This document shows, one piece after another, positions 1-8,520 of a DNA stretch of 64,000 bases. Source of the DNA: CAYJLW01 sp964370965 (GTDB taxonomy: Bacteria > Actinomycetota > Acidimicrobiia > UBA2766). The translations under genes were made by a program, and so were the position numbers. Within the stretch, counting starts at the first letter, position 1; every line of letters begins with the position of its first letter. The notes beneath the pieces were generated by a model, which saw only the letters and a list, made by a program, of their open reading frames with translations, searched no databases and was not told the origin of the DNA. The DNA is taken from positions 1 through 64,000 of the forward strand of contig CAYJLW010000015.1 in NCBI GenBank assembly GCA_964370965.1, given 5' to 3'.

Positions 1-84
1 GGGGCCGGTCACCCGCCGCCGGGTGTCGGCCCGCGGGGGCCGGTGACCGCGACGGCACCGCCTCACGGAGTCGCAGTCCGGCGT

Positions 85-345
85 TCACTTCAAGTGATCG
101 CGGATGTCCCGGAGGATCTCGCCGTGCTCGCCGAGGCGTTGATCGACGGCGTCGAAGCGCCTGTCGTGGGCGTCGAAGCGACGGTCCATCGACTGGAGGT
201 CCCGTGTGATGGCCACGATGCCCGTCGCCAGCGCCTCGAGCTGTCGGCGGACGTCGTCGTCGATGAGGATCATCGTCGCGCCTTTGGCGGTGGACATCTC
301 CTCGAACATCTGGCGGATCTCGCGACGGTCGTCGTCGGTGAGCAT
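85..345 (-). CDS. Small coiled-coil protein, function unknown
   Basis: This 86-aa protein has no family I recognise. The N-terminal half is charged and helical. Residues ~52-75 form three near-heptads (DRRFDAH, DRRFDAV, DQRLGEH), which suggests a short coiled coil for self-association; it ends in a basic helix. There is no signal peptide or membrane segment, so it is probably cytoplasmic. I see no Shine-Dalgarno, but TAAACT lies 6 nt before the ATG at 345, which fits a leaderless transcript and supports the start. The heptad style resembles that of the protein at 9885-10346. It lies downstream of and on the same strand as the MazEF-like pair, 74 bp away. Confidence 0.6.
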   Translation of the reverse strand: MLTDDDRREIRQMFEEMSTAKGATMILIDDDVRRQLEALATGIVAITRDLQSMDRRFDAHDRRFDAVDQRLGEHGEILRDIRDHLK

Positions 346-351
346 GCGGCC

Positions 352-357
352 AGTTTA
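352..357 (-). promoter_or_regulatory. -10 box of a probable leaderless promoter
   Basis: TAAACT read on the minus strand, followed by 6 nt and the ATG at 345. It matches TANNNT at the distance expected if transcription begins at the start codon. No clear -35 is visible. Confidence 0.45.
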
Positions 358-419
358 CGCGATGGTGCCGCCCGCGGGGCGGGGGTGCGAGGTCGATCGG
401 GACGCAGGTCGGGCCACGC

Positions 420-758
420 TCAGGTGGGGAGGTCGAGGAGGTCGCTCAGCACGCCGCGCATCTGGGCGAGCGTGACCGTGCCCGTGTTGCCGAGGTCGCC
501 GGAGGCGATGCGGTCGGTGCTGACGACCGTGCAGAGGTGGCACTGTGCGACCGACGGGCGGCGCAGCCCGGCGGTCGCCACGGGGACTTCGGTGGGGAGC
601 TGGCGGGTGACGTTTCCCGTGATCGGGACGACATGGATCGTCCGCGGTGCGCCCTCGAGAACGGTGTCCGCCGTGACGACCACCGCAGGTCTTGTGAATC
701 CGGGCTCGCTGCCGACGGGGACACCGAAGTCCACTTGGACGACGTCACCGGCGCGCAT
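420..758 (-). CDS. mazF: MazF/PemK-like endoribonuclease toxin
   Basis: This 112-aa protein begins with the MazF-type segment GDVVQVDFG and continues with a RPAVVVTAD strand and a VVPITGN strand, the usual layout of the PemK/MazF beta-barrel. The family cleaves single-stranded RNA, often at short sequence motifs. The chosen ATG (758) overlaps the 3' end of the upstream antitoxin gene by 14 nt, as is common in such operons, and gives the usual family length. Longer upstream reading in this frame is out of character and overlaps the antitoxin. The C-terminus ends in a helix (LAQMRGVLSDLLDL) as in MazF homologues. The symbol is by family resemblance only; target specificity is not readable. Confidence 0.8.
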   Translation of the reverse strand: MRAGDVVQVDFGVPVGSEPGFTRPAVVVTADTVLEGAPRTIHVVPITGNVTRQLPTEVPVATAGLRRPSVAQCHLCTVVSTDRIASGDLGNTGTVTLAQMRGVLSDLLDLPT

Positions 759-969
759 GCCGGGCCGCTGTTCCCACTCCGAGGTCGAGCCACGCCTGTG
801 CGTCGGAGTCGAGCTCGGCTCGTGCCAGCGCTCTGCCCATGCGACGCTGCCGCTCGGCGCGGACGAGGAGAGCGATCTCGTCGGTGATCGTCGTGTCGTC
901 TTCGGCGGCGAGGTTCCTGAGACCGTCGGCGGTCTCTCGGCACACACGAATGGTGGTGGACGAGCGCAT
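745..969 (-). CDS. MazE-like antitoxin of the MazF pair
   Basis: This 74-aa protein starts with a ribbon-helix-helix-like strand and helix (STTIRVCRETADGLRNLA) followed by a charged, probably flexible tail, typical of antitoxins that bind DNA through the N-terminus and the toxin through the tail. It lies directly upstream of and overlaps the MazF-like gene. No Shine-Dalgarno is seen; TAGACT stands 7 nt before the ATG, which suggests a leaderless transcript. By family knowledge it would neutralise the toxin and repress the operon. Assignment rests on context plus the RHH-like N-terminus. Confidence 0.7.
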   Translation of the reverse strand: MRSSTTIRVCRETADGLRNLAAEDDTTITDEIALLVRAERQRRMGRALARAELDSDAQAWLDLGVGTAARHARR

Positions 970-976
970 ACAAGGC

Positions 977-982
977 AGTCTA
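977..982 (-). promoter_or_regulatory. -10 box of a probable leaderless promoter for the toxin-antitoxin operon
   Basis: TAGACT on the minus strand, 7 nt before the antitoxin ATG at 969. Confidence 0.45.
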
Positions 983-1146
983 CCAAACGGAAGGTTCGGC
1001 CGCGCTCCAGCGGCCCCGGCAGGTGTGTGCTCGTCGGCGCGCAGCGTCCGCGCGCGGCCGGGTTCCAGGCGCTGGGCGCGAAGCTCGACCGGCTCGCGTG
1101 GCTGCCCCCGCCTCGCGCCTGGCGACCGCCCTGACCCGGCCTGGTC

Positions 1147-2112
1147 CTACGGCATGTCGTCGGGGAACTCGAAGCGGAGGCGGCCGCGGTAGAAGCGGCG
1201 CCACCACTCGAAGAAGTCGCCCGGGTCCACGCCGGCGATCATCCAGCGGTAGTGCTCGTCGCCGATCTCCCCGCCGGAGACGGCGTCGCGCACGGCGAAC
1301 GTCGCACCGTCCCAGTCGGCGACGTGGGCGCCGCCGTGGGCCCAGACGCCGGCGTTGACGTACTGGCGGCCCCTGGTGTCACCGCCGTCGACGTCGACGA
1401 GGCCGGGGGTGTGGGTGTGGCCGGCGACCAGCACCCGGTGGGGCCCGGCGCGCAGGGACTCCATCGCCGGCTCGAAGACGGCCTCCACGTCCCCCCACAC
1501 CGTGCGGGAGTAGTGCGAGATGAACGCCTCTGCTGCCGCTGTGCCCCGGCGTCGCAGCACCCGGGCGTACTGGTAGCCCAGCCAGTGCGCCACGCGGTTC
1601 TGCGGCGTGTCGAAGCGCTGGAGCGGCACCCGGAAGTCGAAGTTGAAGACCCGCTCGACCATGGCGTGGGTGGCGACCTTGGCGAAGTAGGCGGTGCCGG
1701 AGGGGTCGGCGTTGGTGGGGTCGAGCTGGTGGCCGTGGCAGGCGACGACGTCGCCGAGCTCGAGGCGCTCGCAGGTGCGCCCGCCCGGGAAGAGAGCGGC
1801 GTAGTCCACGTTCCAGTCGTGGTTGCCCCGCAGGAACACGACTTCGGTGGCCCGGGTGAGGTTGTCGATCCCCCGCAGCGCCCCCGGGTGGGCGGCCGTG
1901 ACGCGCCGCAGCCGGAGCGCCTGGGGGAGGTCGACCAGGTCCCCCATGAATACGACGAGGTCGCAGGTGGACGCCGCCTCCGCCAGGGAGTCCCCGAAGA
2001 GCCCGTCGTGGCCCCGGAAGAGGTCGTGGCGGGTGCCGTCGCCGAGGTGGACGTCGCCGTAGAAGCGCGCCCGGGAGCCGCCGATGCCCCCGAGGGTGAG
2101 AGTGCCGAGCAT
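1147..2112 (-). CDS. Calcineurin-like metallophosphoesterase
   Basis: This 321-aa protein has the five metal-binding blocks of the family: GDVH (19-22), GDLVD (57-61), GNHDW (96-100), a central CHGHQ and a late GHTHTPG. Such enzymes use a two-metal centre to hydrolyse phosphomono- or diesters; the block spacing recalls the LpxH/YbbF-like group, but the substrate cannot be assigned. The C-terminus is basic and aromatic (WWRRFYRGRLRF). There is no signal peptide. The start is supported by TAGCCT 6 nt before the ATG (leaderless pattern). It lies 122 bp downstream of the large repeat protein on the same strand, with a strong hairpin between them, so it is probably transcribed separately. A copy of its last codons occurs at 7485-7549. 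Confidence 0.85.
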   Translation of the reverse strand: MLGTLTLGGIGGSRARFYGDVHLGDGTRHDLFRGHDGLFGDSLAEAASTCDLVVFMGDLVDLPQALRLRRVTAAHPGALRGIDNLTRATEVVFLRGNHDWNVDYAALFPGGRTCERLELGDVVACHGHQLDPTNADPSGTAYFAKVATHAMVERVFNFDFRVPLQRFDTPQNRVAHWLGYQYARVLRRRGTAAAEAFISHYSRTVWGDVEAVFEPAMESLRAGPHRVLVAGHTHTPGLVDVDGGDTRGRQYVNAGVWAHGGAHVADWDGATFAVRDAVSGGEIGDEHYRWMIAGVDPGDFFEWWRRFYRGRLRFEFPDDMP

Positions 2113-2118
2113 CCCCTG

Positions 2119-2124
2119 AGGCTA
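2119..2124 (-). promoter_or_regulatory. -10 box of a probable leaderless promoter for the phosphoesterase
   Basis: TAGCCT on the minus strand, 6 nt before the ATG at 2112. Confidence 0.4.
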
Positions 2125-2180
2125 CGCGCCCGGGCGGGAAGGCGGTGCGGCGCCTGGGGCCCCTTGTCGGCGCAGCGAGG

Positions 2181-2220
2181 CGGTTCGGGTGCGCCCAGGT
2201 GCCCGGGCGCACCCGAACCG
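2181..2220 (-). terminator. Hairpin terminator after the large repeat protein
   Basis: A perfect 16-bp inverted repeat (arms 2181-2196 and 2205-2220) with an 8-nt loop, beginning 14 nt after the stop codon at 2235. There is no clear U-tract, which is common for high-GC actinobacterial terminators. It isolates the repeat protein from the downstream phosphoesterase. Confidence 0.75.
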
Positions 2221-2234
2221 CCGGTCGCCTGCTC

Positions 2235-5200
2235 TCAGTTGTCGGTCACGGACCAGCTCAGGGTGTAGGGCAGGATGGGCCAAGGCGACCAGCGCAGCCA
2301 GTTGGCCGTGCCGCTCACCGTGGCGCCCGAGCGGGTCGCGGGCTGGAAGAAGATCGTCGTGCCGATCTCGGTGCCGTTGGCGTCCCTGATCCAGATGCTG
2401 CCGTAGTACAGGTCGGTCAGGAACAGGCGTCGCACGTCGACGGCGAATGTCATCGAACCCACCCCGACGCCGGGGATCGTCCCGAAGCCCTTCACCGCCG
2501 CCGGCTTGCCGTCGGGGCTGTAGACGTTTGTGACACCGCCGGACGTCACAGCGCCGCTGTTGGCGTACGTGAAGGCGCCCGATGCGGTGAAGGACACCGT
2601 GTCGCCCCCGGCCGGGTTCACGGTCTGGGTGAGGGTGCTCGAGGCGCTCGGGTCATGGTCGGCGTCGCCGCCGTATTGCGCGACCACCGAGTGGGGGCCG
2701 ACGGCGAGGGACGCAGTGGACATGGTGGCCTGGCCCGCTCCGGTCAGGGGAACAGGGCTTCCGGACACGCCGTCGACGACGAAGACGACCGCGCCCGTCG
2801 GGGTCCCCGGGGCGCCGGTGACGGTGGCGGTGAAGGTGACGTTCTGGCCGAACACCGAAGGGTTCAGGTCCGAGGCCAGCACCGTCGCCGAGGGGGCCGG
2901 TTGCACCGTTTGTGTGAGTTGAGGGGCCGATGATCCGCTGTGGTTCGCGTCCGCAGGCGCGTAGTCGGCATCGACGGTGTGGGGCCCGGTCCCGAGAGCG
3001 GCGGTGGCGTACGTGGCGTGGCCCGTGCCGTCCAAGGCGACGGGCGGGCCCACAGGAACACCGTCCACGGAGAACGTCACGGTGCCCGTCGGGGTGCCCG
3101 ACGCCGGTGCCACAGGGGTCACCGTCGCCGTGAAGGTGACGCCGTCGCCGACAGTGGAGGGGTTGAGGCTCGACTCGAGGGCGGTGGCGGAGGCGGCCTG
3201 GTCGACGGTCTGGCCGCCGGGGAGTGTGTCGTTGCTGGACGTGTACGTGCCGTCGCCGCCGTATGCGGCGCTGACGGAGTGCGTGCCCGCGTCGAGGGCG
3301 GCGGTGGCGAAGGAGGCCTGGCCGGCGCCGTCGAGGGCGACGGGGGCTCCGGGGGTGCCGTCGACGGTGAAGACGACGGTGCCCGTGGGGGTGCCGCCAC
3401 CGCNNNNNNNNNNNNNNNNNNNNNNNNNNNNNNNNNNNNNNNNNNNNNNNNNNNNNNNNNNNNNNNNNNNNNNNNNNNNNNNNNNNNNNNNNNNNNNNNN
3501 NNNCGTCGAGGGCGACCGGGGCGCCGGGGGTGCCGTCGACGGTGAAGACGACGGTGCCGGCGGGGGTGCCCGCACCCGGCGGGGCCGTCACCGTGGCGGT
3601 GAAGGTGACGTTGGCGCCATAGGTGGACGGGTTCGCCGAGGACGTCACCGTCGTCGTCGTGGCGGCATGCACGTTCTGTGTCTGGGTGTTCGACGCCGAC
3701 GTCTCGAAGTTCCCGTCGCCGTCGTAGGCGGCGCTCACGGAGTGGTCACCGGGGGACAGGCTGTTGGTGGTGGTCTCGGCCTCGTTGCCGCTCAGGGCGA
3801 CCGGGGCGCCGGGCACGCCGTCGACGGTGAACGTGACCGTGCCCCCCGGTGTCCCGGCTCCGGGGGCGGTGACGGACACGGTGGCCCGGAACGTGGCGTC
3901 GGATCCGAAGGTCGACGGCGAGCCCAGGAGGGCGAGGGCCGTGGACGTCCCCGCCTTGTTCACCAGCTGGTCCCCCGTGAGAGAGCCGTTGGAGGCGACG
4001 AAGACGGCGTCTCCGTCATAGGCGGCGCTCACGGTGTGGGTCCCCACGGCCAGGGAGGAGGTGTTCATGGAGGCATGCCCGGTGCCGTCGAGCGCCACCG
4101 GGATGCCGGGCACGCCGTCGACGGTGAAGGTGACCGAGCCCGTGGGGGTGGGCTGGCCGGGCGGTACCGACGTCACGGCGGCCGTGAGCGCGACGTCCTC
4201 CCCGAACACCGACGGGTTCACGCTCGAAGTCACCGTGGTCTCGGACTGGGACATGAGGCGGACGTCGACGTAGTCGGCGCCCTGCAGGTGGTCGGCCACA
4301 TACCCGGCGGGGACGTTCAGCGCTGACAGAGCCGTGCTTCCCGACACGCTCGCGGCCGTGAGGATCCGGTAGGTCGTGCCGCCCACCGGCCCGGGGAGGC
4401 CGGCGAAGTCGGCGACGAGGGTGCCCCCGAGCGTGGCCGTCCCCGTGACTGCGAGTCGGTCGTAGCCCACCGCCGGGACGGCCCCGGTGATCTCGGCCCG
4501 CAGGGTGCCGCCGTCCTGGTCGTAGCCGCCTCCGACGGCGAGTTGGCCGGGGGAGAGACCCGGTTCCACGCTGCCGCCGGTGTTGGTGACCGGGGCGGCG
4601 ACCGTTCCGGTGCCCCTGAGGACCCCGCCGGTCAGGGTGACGCCCGTCGCCGTCAGCGTGCCTACCACGGTGGTGGTGCCGGCGGACTGGGCGTAGACGC
4701 CGCTGGAGGTGATGGCGCTGGACGATTCCACGGCCACTACGCCCGCGTTTGCCAGCGGCCCGGCGCCGAAAGCACGGCCGCCCTTGACGGTGAAGGATCC
4801 GGCGGCGGTGACGGTGGCGAGGCCGCCGAGGGCGTTCGTGCCGGCCTGGTTCTGGATCGCCGACAAAGGCCCGTCGAGGACGATCGTGGCGGCATCGGTG
4901 ACCACCTGGGCGCCGGTGAAGCGCAGGATGCCGGCGAGGTCGTATGTCCCGCCCGTCAAGGTCGTCCCGGAGAAGTTCGCCAACGACGCGGCGTTCGTGA
5001 TCGAGAACAGCCTGCCCGACCGCACCCGGATGATGCCGGCGTTCGTGACCACCCCGTTGCGGATGTCCGCCCCGTTGTACTCGACGTCGACGACGCCGGA
5101 CCCGGCGTTGGCCACGTCGCCGCTGATGTAGCGGTTCCCGGCGGAGCCTTGGTTGAGCTCGATGGTGCCGTGGTTGGTGAGGGTGCCGGCGCCGAGTGTG

Positions 5201-7125
5201 AGTGTGGAGGAGTAGCCACCTCCGGTGCTTTGGAGACGGAGGGTGCCGTTGTTGGTGAGGCCGGTGGAGGTGACGTTGGAGTGGCCGAAGAAGTCCGAGC
5301 CCTGCAGGAGGACCGTGAGACCCGAGGGGATCGTCCCCTCCAGGGTGGCGCCGCTGCCGCCCACCTGGATCGTCCCCACGGGGTCGCCGGAGACGGTGAG
5401 GGCTCCGCCGTTGGCGGCGATGCGTCCGCTGCCCGAGAAGCTGCCGCCGGTGGCGGTGAACGGGGCGCCCTGCACGACGAAGGTGCCGTCGGCGTTCGTC
5501 GCTCCGGCGGTCTGGCTGTACCCCGAGGTGCCGGCGCCGGACACCTGCAACGCAGCCGCGGCGACCACATCGAGGTTCCCGGAGTTGGTGAAGAGCCCGT
5601 CGGAGAAGTAGGCGCTGTTGTGGGTNNNNNNNNNNNNNNNNNNNNNNNNNNNNNNNNNNNNNNNNNNNNNNNNNNNNNNNNNNNNNNNNNNNNNNNNNNN
5701 NNNNNNNNNNNNNNNNNNNNNNNNNCCGGCGGGGATGGTGCCGTCGAGGCTGCGGGTGCCGCTGTTGCCGCCGAGTTCGAGGGTGCCGGTGGGGCTGCCC
5801 GAGATCGTGGTCTGGGTCCGGAGTCCTTCGACGTGGCCGGGGCCGGTGAAGGCCCCCCCGGAGATGGCGAGGGGGACGTCCTCGAAGCGCAGGGTGGTGT
5901 CGACCGTGACGGTGCCGGCGGTGACGTAGGCGGCGGCGGCGGCGGGGAGGTTGTCGCCGGTTGTGACGGTGAGCTTCCCGGAGGGGATGGCGAGGTTCCC
6001 GGAGTTGGTGAAGAGCCCGTCGGAGAAGTAGGCGCTGTTGTGGGTGACGGTGACGGTGCCGTCGTTGGTGACGGGGCCGTCGACGAAGCGGTTCCCGGCG
6101 GAGCCTTGGTTGAGCTCGAGGGTGCCGTGGTTGGTGAGGGCCCCGGCGGTGAACGTGAGTGTGGAGGAGTAGCCGCCTTCGGTGCTTTCCAGGCGGAGGG
6201 TGCCGTTGTTGGTGAGGCCGCCGGAGGTGACGGCGGTGTGGCCGAGGGTGGAGGAGCCGCGGATCCAGGCGGTGAAGCCGGCGGGGATGGTGCCGTCGAG
6301 GCTGCGGGTGCCGCTGTTGCCGCCGAGTTCGACGGTGCCGGTGGGGCTGCCCGAGATCGTGGTCTGGGTGCGCAGGCCCTGCAGGTTGTTCGCACCGGTG
6401 AAGTCCCCACCGGAGACGTCCAAGGCGGCGTCCTGGACCCGGAAGCCGCCTTCGACCGCCGTCGTGCCGGCCGTCTGCGTGAAGGGCACCGAGGCGAGGT
6501 TCAGGTAGGCCCCCGGTTCCACCGAGATGCTCCCGGCGTTAGTGAGGGTCGCCGGCGACGCGAACCCGGCTGGGTTGTAGCCGATCTCGATGGTGCCGGA
6601 CGCCGTGTTGACGACGTCGCCGTCGAGGACCTTGCGTTCCCCGGAGCTGCCCGAGCCCATGCGGAACACGCCGTCGTTGCGGAACTCGCCCGACACGGAG
6701 AGGTCCGACGAGAAGGCGCCCCCGGTGCTCTCGAGGAGGAGCGTCCCCTGGTTGTGCAGGGCCACGGGAGCGGCGAGGGTGTTGGCGACTGTCAGGGTGG
6801 TGAAGCTCCCGGCGAACGAACCGGCGACCCACAGGGTGGGCGCCGGTGAGGTGCCGTCGCCGACGTCGAGCTGGTCGACCGTGGTGGTGCCCGTCTCTGA
6901 CACCGTGTAGGAACCGGGTGCCGTGATGCAGACGTGGTCTCCCGATCCGGGCACACCGGCGGGGGACCACTTCGAGCCGTCTGTCCAGTTGCCGTCGACG
7001 GCGGCCGCCCAGGTCTTGTCACAACCGGCGCCGGCGGCGCGAGCGGGGGAGCCGCCCCAAGCGAGCAGGAGGACTGCCCCCGCAAGAGCGCCCAACAGCG
7101 AAACCGAGACACGCATCCTGCGCAT
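2235..7125 (-). CDS. Secreted beta-solenoid and Ig-like repeat surface protein, interrupted by two assembly gaps
   Basis: The start is the ATG at 7125, with GGAGG 9 nt upstream, followed by a clear Sec signal peptide (RR, hydrophobic core, ARA-AG). Next come a GNWTDGSKWSPAGVPGSGD-type module of large exoproteins and a long region of autotransporter-like strands (LTNNGTLRLES, LTNHGTLELNQG) between about 6900 and 4300. At least four bacterial Ig-like group 3 domains (TFTVDGVPGAPVAL signature) follow between ~4270 and 2620, then a unique beta domain ending SWSVTDN. No LPXTG motif or membrane anchor is visible. Placeholder gaps lie at 3404-3503 and 5626-5725, both inside near-identical repeats. 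Reading frame is kept across the second but not the first, so I treat the halves as one gene and the frame break as a gap artefact. Likely an adhesin or extracellular structural protein. Confidence 0.8.
3404..3503. other. Assembly gap (100 N) inside the Ig-like repeats
   Basis: Exactly 100 N. The flanks are near-identical copies of an Ig-like repeat of about 0.3 kb, so an unresolved repeat is the likely cause. The coding frame differs on the two sides, so the true length is not 100. Confidence 0.95.
5581..6370 (-). repeat. Long tandem repeat in the beta-solenoid region
   Basis: The 45 bases at 5581-5625 recur at 6001-6045, and the ~90 bases from 5726 recur from 6278 with very few changes, giving a repeat period of about 552 bp (184 aa). 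The repeat encodes the TQTTISGSPTG and LDGTIPAGF strands. Confidence 0.8.
5626..5725. other. Assembly gap (100 N) inside the beta-solenoid repeats
   Basis: Exactly 100 N. The left flank (5581-5625) is repeated at 6001-6045 and the right flank (from 5726) at 6278 onward. The matching copies are 232 bp apart, so the gap probably hides about 232 bp, a length that would also preserve the frame. Confidence 0.9.
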
Positions 7126-7658
7126 GGTTATGTTCCTCCAGCCTTGTCCGACGGCAACCGCTTCCCTGCAGGGGCAGCGGAGCCGGTTCTCCGGCCCGCC
7201 ATCGGTCGGCCGGCGCATGCCAGCACGTCCCGCCGAGTCGCTCGCGCCCAGGCAACCAGCATGGTGCAGAGGCGTCCCGGCGCCTACCTGCATCCGCCGT
7301 AGGTGGATAGACCCATGGCGCTGTAGGCGAAACGACCCACGGGAAGTCGGACACGCCACGACACGCCCGGCGCTCGGCATGCCCGGTGCGAGCCGGGCTG
7401 CGGTGTACATGTGGGCGAGAAGCTCGACCGCCTCGCGTGGCCGCCCCCGCCTCGCGCCGACGGCCGCCCTGCTCCAACCGATACGGGACCTCGTCGGGGA
7501 ACTCGAAGCGGAGGCGACCGCGGTAGAGGCGCCGCCACCCATTCGAAGGTCGATGCCGCCGAGGATCAGGGTGGCGGACGTCCTCGGAGGGTGCGCGGCC
7601 GGCGGGAGGGGAGCGCCCGACCGTCTGATCCCCCGGGTTGGGGCGTCCCGGCGGGGTC
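7126..7658. other. 533-bp gene-free region between the repeat protein and the SGNH hydrolase
   Basis: It contains the ribosome-binding site (GGAGG) of the repeat protein at its left end and the phosphoesterase-derived duplicate at 7412-7549. Short inverted repeats are present in the long region upstream of 7125, but I recognise no known riboswitch, tRNA or small gene. Confidence 0.6.
7412..7549 (-). pseudogene. Duplicated scrap of the metallophosphoesterase 3' end and its downstream flank
   Basis: This ~138-bp stretch matches 1072-1212, which covers the last ~20 codons of the phosphoesterase plus ~75 bp downstream of it. On the minus strand it still encodes RRLYRGRLRFEFPDE, against RRFYRGRLRFEFPDD in the intact gene, but a one-base insertion just upstream breaks the frame, the stop codon is lost and no catalytic block is present. 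Confidence 0.75.
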
Positions 7659-8384
7659 TCAGCCGGGGTTGCAGTACGCCTGGGTGTACCAGACCTCGAA
7701 CTGGGCGAGGGCGGTCTTGCCCTCGGGCGTCGCCGGGTGGATGCCGTCCTGCAGGGAGTTGCGGAAGTTCGTGTTGTTGCGGATCAGGCTGGAGTAGTCG
7801 GCGTAGTGCAAGTTGGGGTACTTGGCGGTGAGCTCCACGACCTTGCGGTCGAACGCGGCCGCCGTGTCCTTGTCCGTGTAGTAGGTGCCCAGCACGGAGG
7901 TGTCGAAGACCTCGTTCAGGCCGACCCACACGATGCACTTGCTCCCGAGGGCCTTGATCCCGTTCTCGAGGGCAGTGAAGACCTTGGCGATCTCAACCAG
8001 CCGCTGCGCCGGGGGCATCTGGTTGTTGTTGTCGACGATCCCGCTGATGTCGTTGGTGCCCAGCTCCACGAAGACTGCCTTCGCCTTGCTGGTCTTGGCC
8101 TTGTAGAAGCTCTTCTGCTTGATGTGGCCGTTGATCGTCTGGCCACCGACCGAGGCTACGTGCGTGTGCCAGGCCATCGATCCGTTCAAGTATGCGTAGT
8201 AGTCGCGCTGGTCGCCACTGGAGATGGAATCCCCGATCACGTAGACGAGGGGGCCGGTCGGGCCGTTGTCATAGTGCTGGATGGGCGTGGTGGGCGTGGT
8301 CTCGAGTGCCCCCGCCCCCAGGGAGACGGCCGGCACCAGGACGCAGGCGCACACAGCAGCGACGACGAGTCGACGGATCTTCAC
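7659..8384 (-). CDS. Secreted SGNH/GDSL-family hydrolase
   Basis: This 241-aa protein starts at a GTG preceded by GGAAGGGG and has an N-terminal signal peptide (residues 1 to ~26). The SGNH blocks are present: GDS with nucleophile Ser53, Gly80 in the SVGG stretch, GTND with Asn111, and D213-x-x-H216 in QDGIHPA. The family hydrolyses esters (lipids, acetylated sugars or peptidoglycan O-acetyl groups). Its predicted export suggests a cell-wall or extracellular substrate, which I cannot specify. In-frame sequence extends further upstream, but that segment has no signal peptide and overlaps the divergent peptidase gene. It is divergent from the M1-type peptidase with 136 bp between starts. Confidence 0.85.
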   Translation of the reverse strand: MKIRRLVVAAVCACVLVPAVSLGAGALETTPTTPIQHYDNGPTGPLVYVIGDSISSGDQRDYYAYLNGSMAWHTHVASVGGQTINGHIKQKSFYKAKTSKAKAVFVELGTNDISGIVDNNNQMPPAQRLVEIAKVFTALENGIKALGSKCIVWVGLNEVFDTSVLGTYYTDKDTAAAFDRKVVELTAKYPNLHYADYSSLIRNNTNFRNSLQDGIHPATPEGKTALAQFEVWYTQAYCNPG

Positions 8385-8508
8385 CAGTACCCCTTCCACC
8401 GCTTGGGTGGGGAGGGTAGCCAGGAGTCGGCGGCCCCGCTCGCCCCGGCCCCGCGCCCGGTTTCGTCGGGGAGGCGGTCTTGCGGTGCCGTCCCTCCCCA
8501 CGGGCGGA

Positions 8509-8514
8509 TAGGGT
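8509..8514 (+). promoter_or_regulatory. -10 box of a probable leaderless promoter for the metallopeptidase
   Basis: TAGGGT, 6 nt before the GTG at 8521. It supports that start. Confidence 0.4.
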
Positions 8515-8520
8515 GGGCAG

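Noticed and set aside
43..1134. Plus-strand open frame across the first kilobase
   Set aside because: It is antisense to the coiled-coil, MazF-like and antitoxin genes, which have recognisable families and coherent overlaps.
7126..7938. Upstream extension of the large repeat protein to 7938
   Set aside because: It would precede the signal peptide with unrelated Arg/His-rich sequence and overlap the SGNH hydrolase gene. The ATG at 7125 has GGAGG at good spacing.
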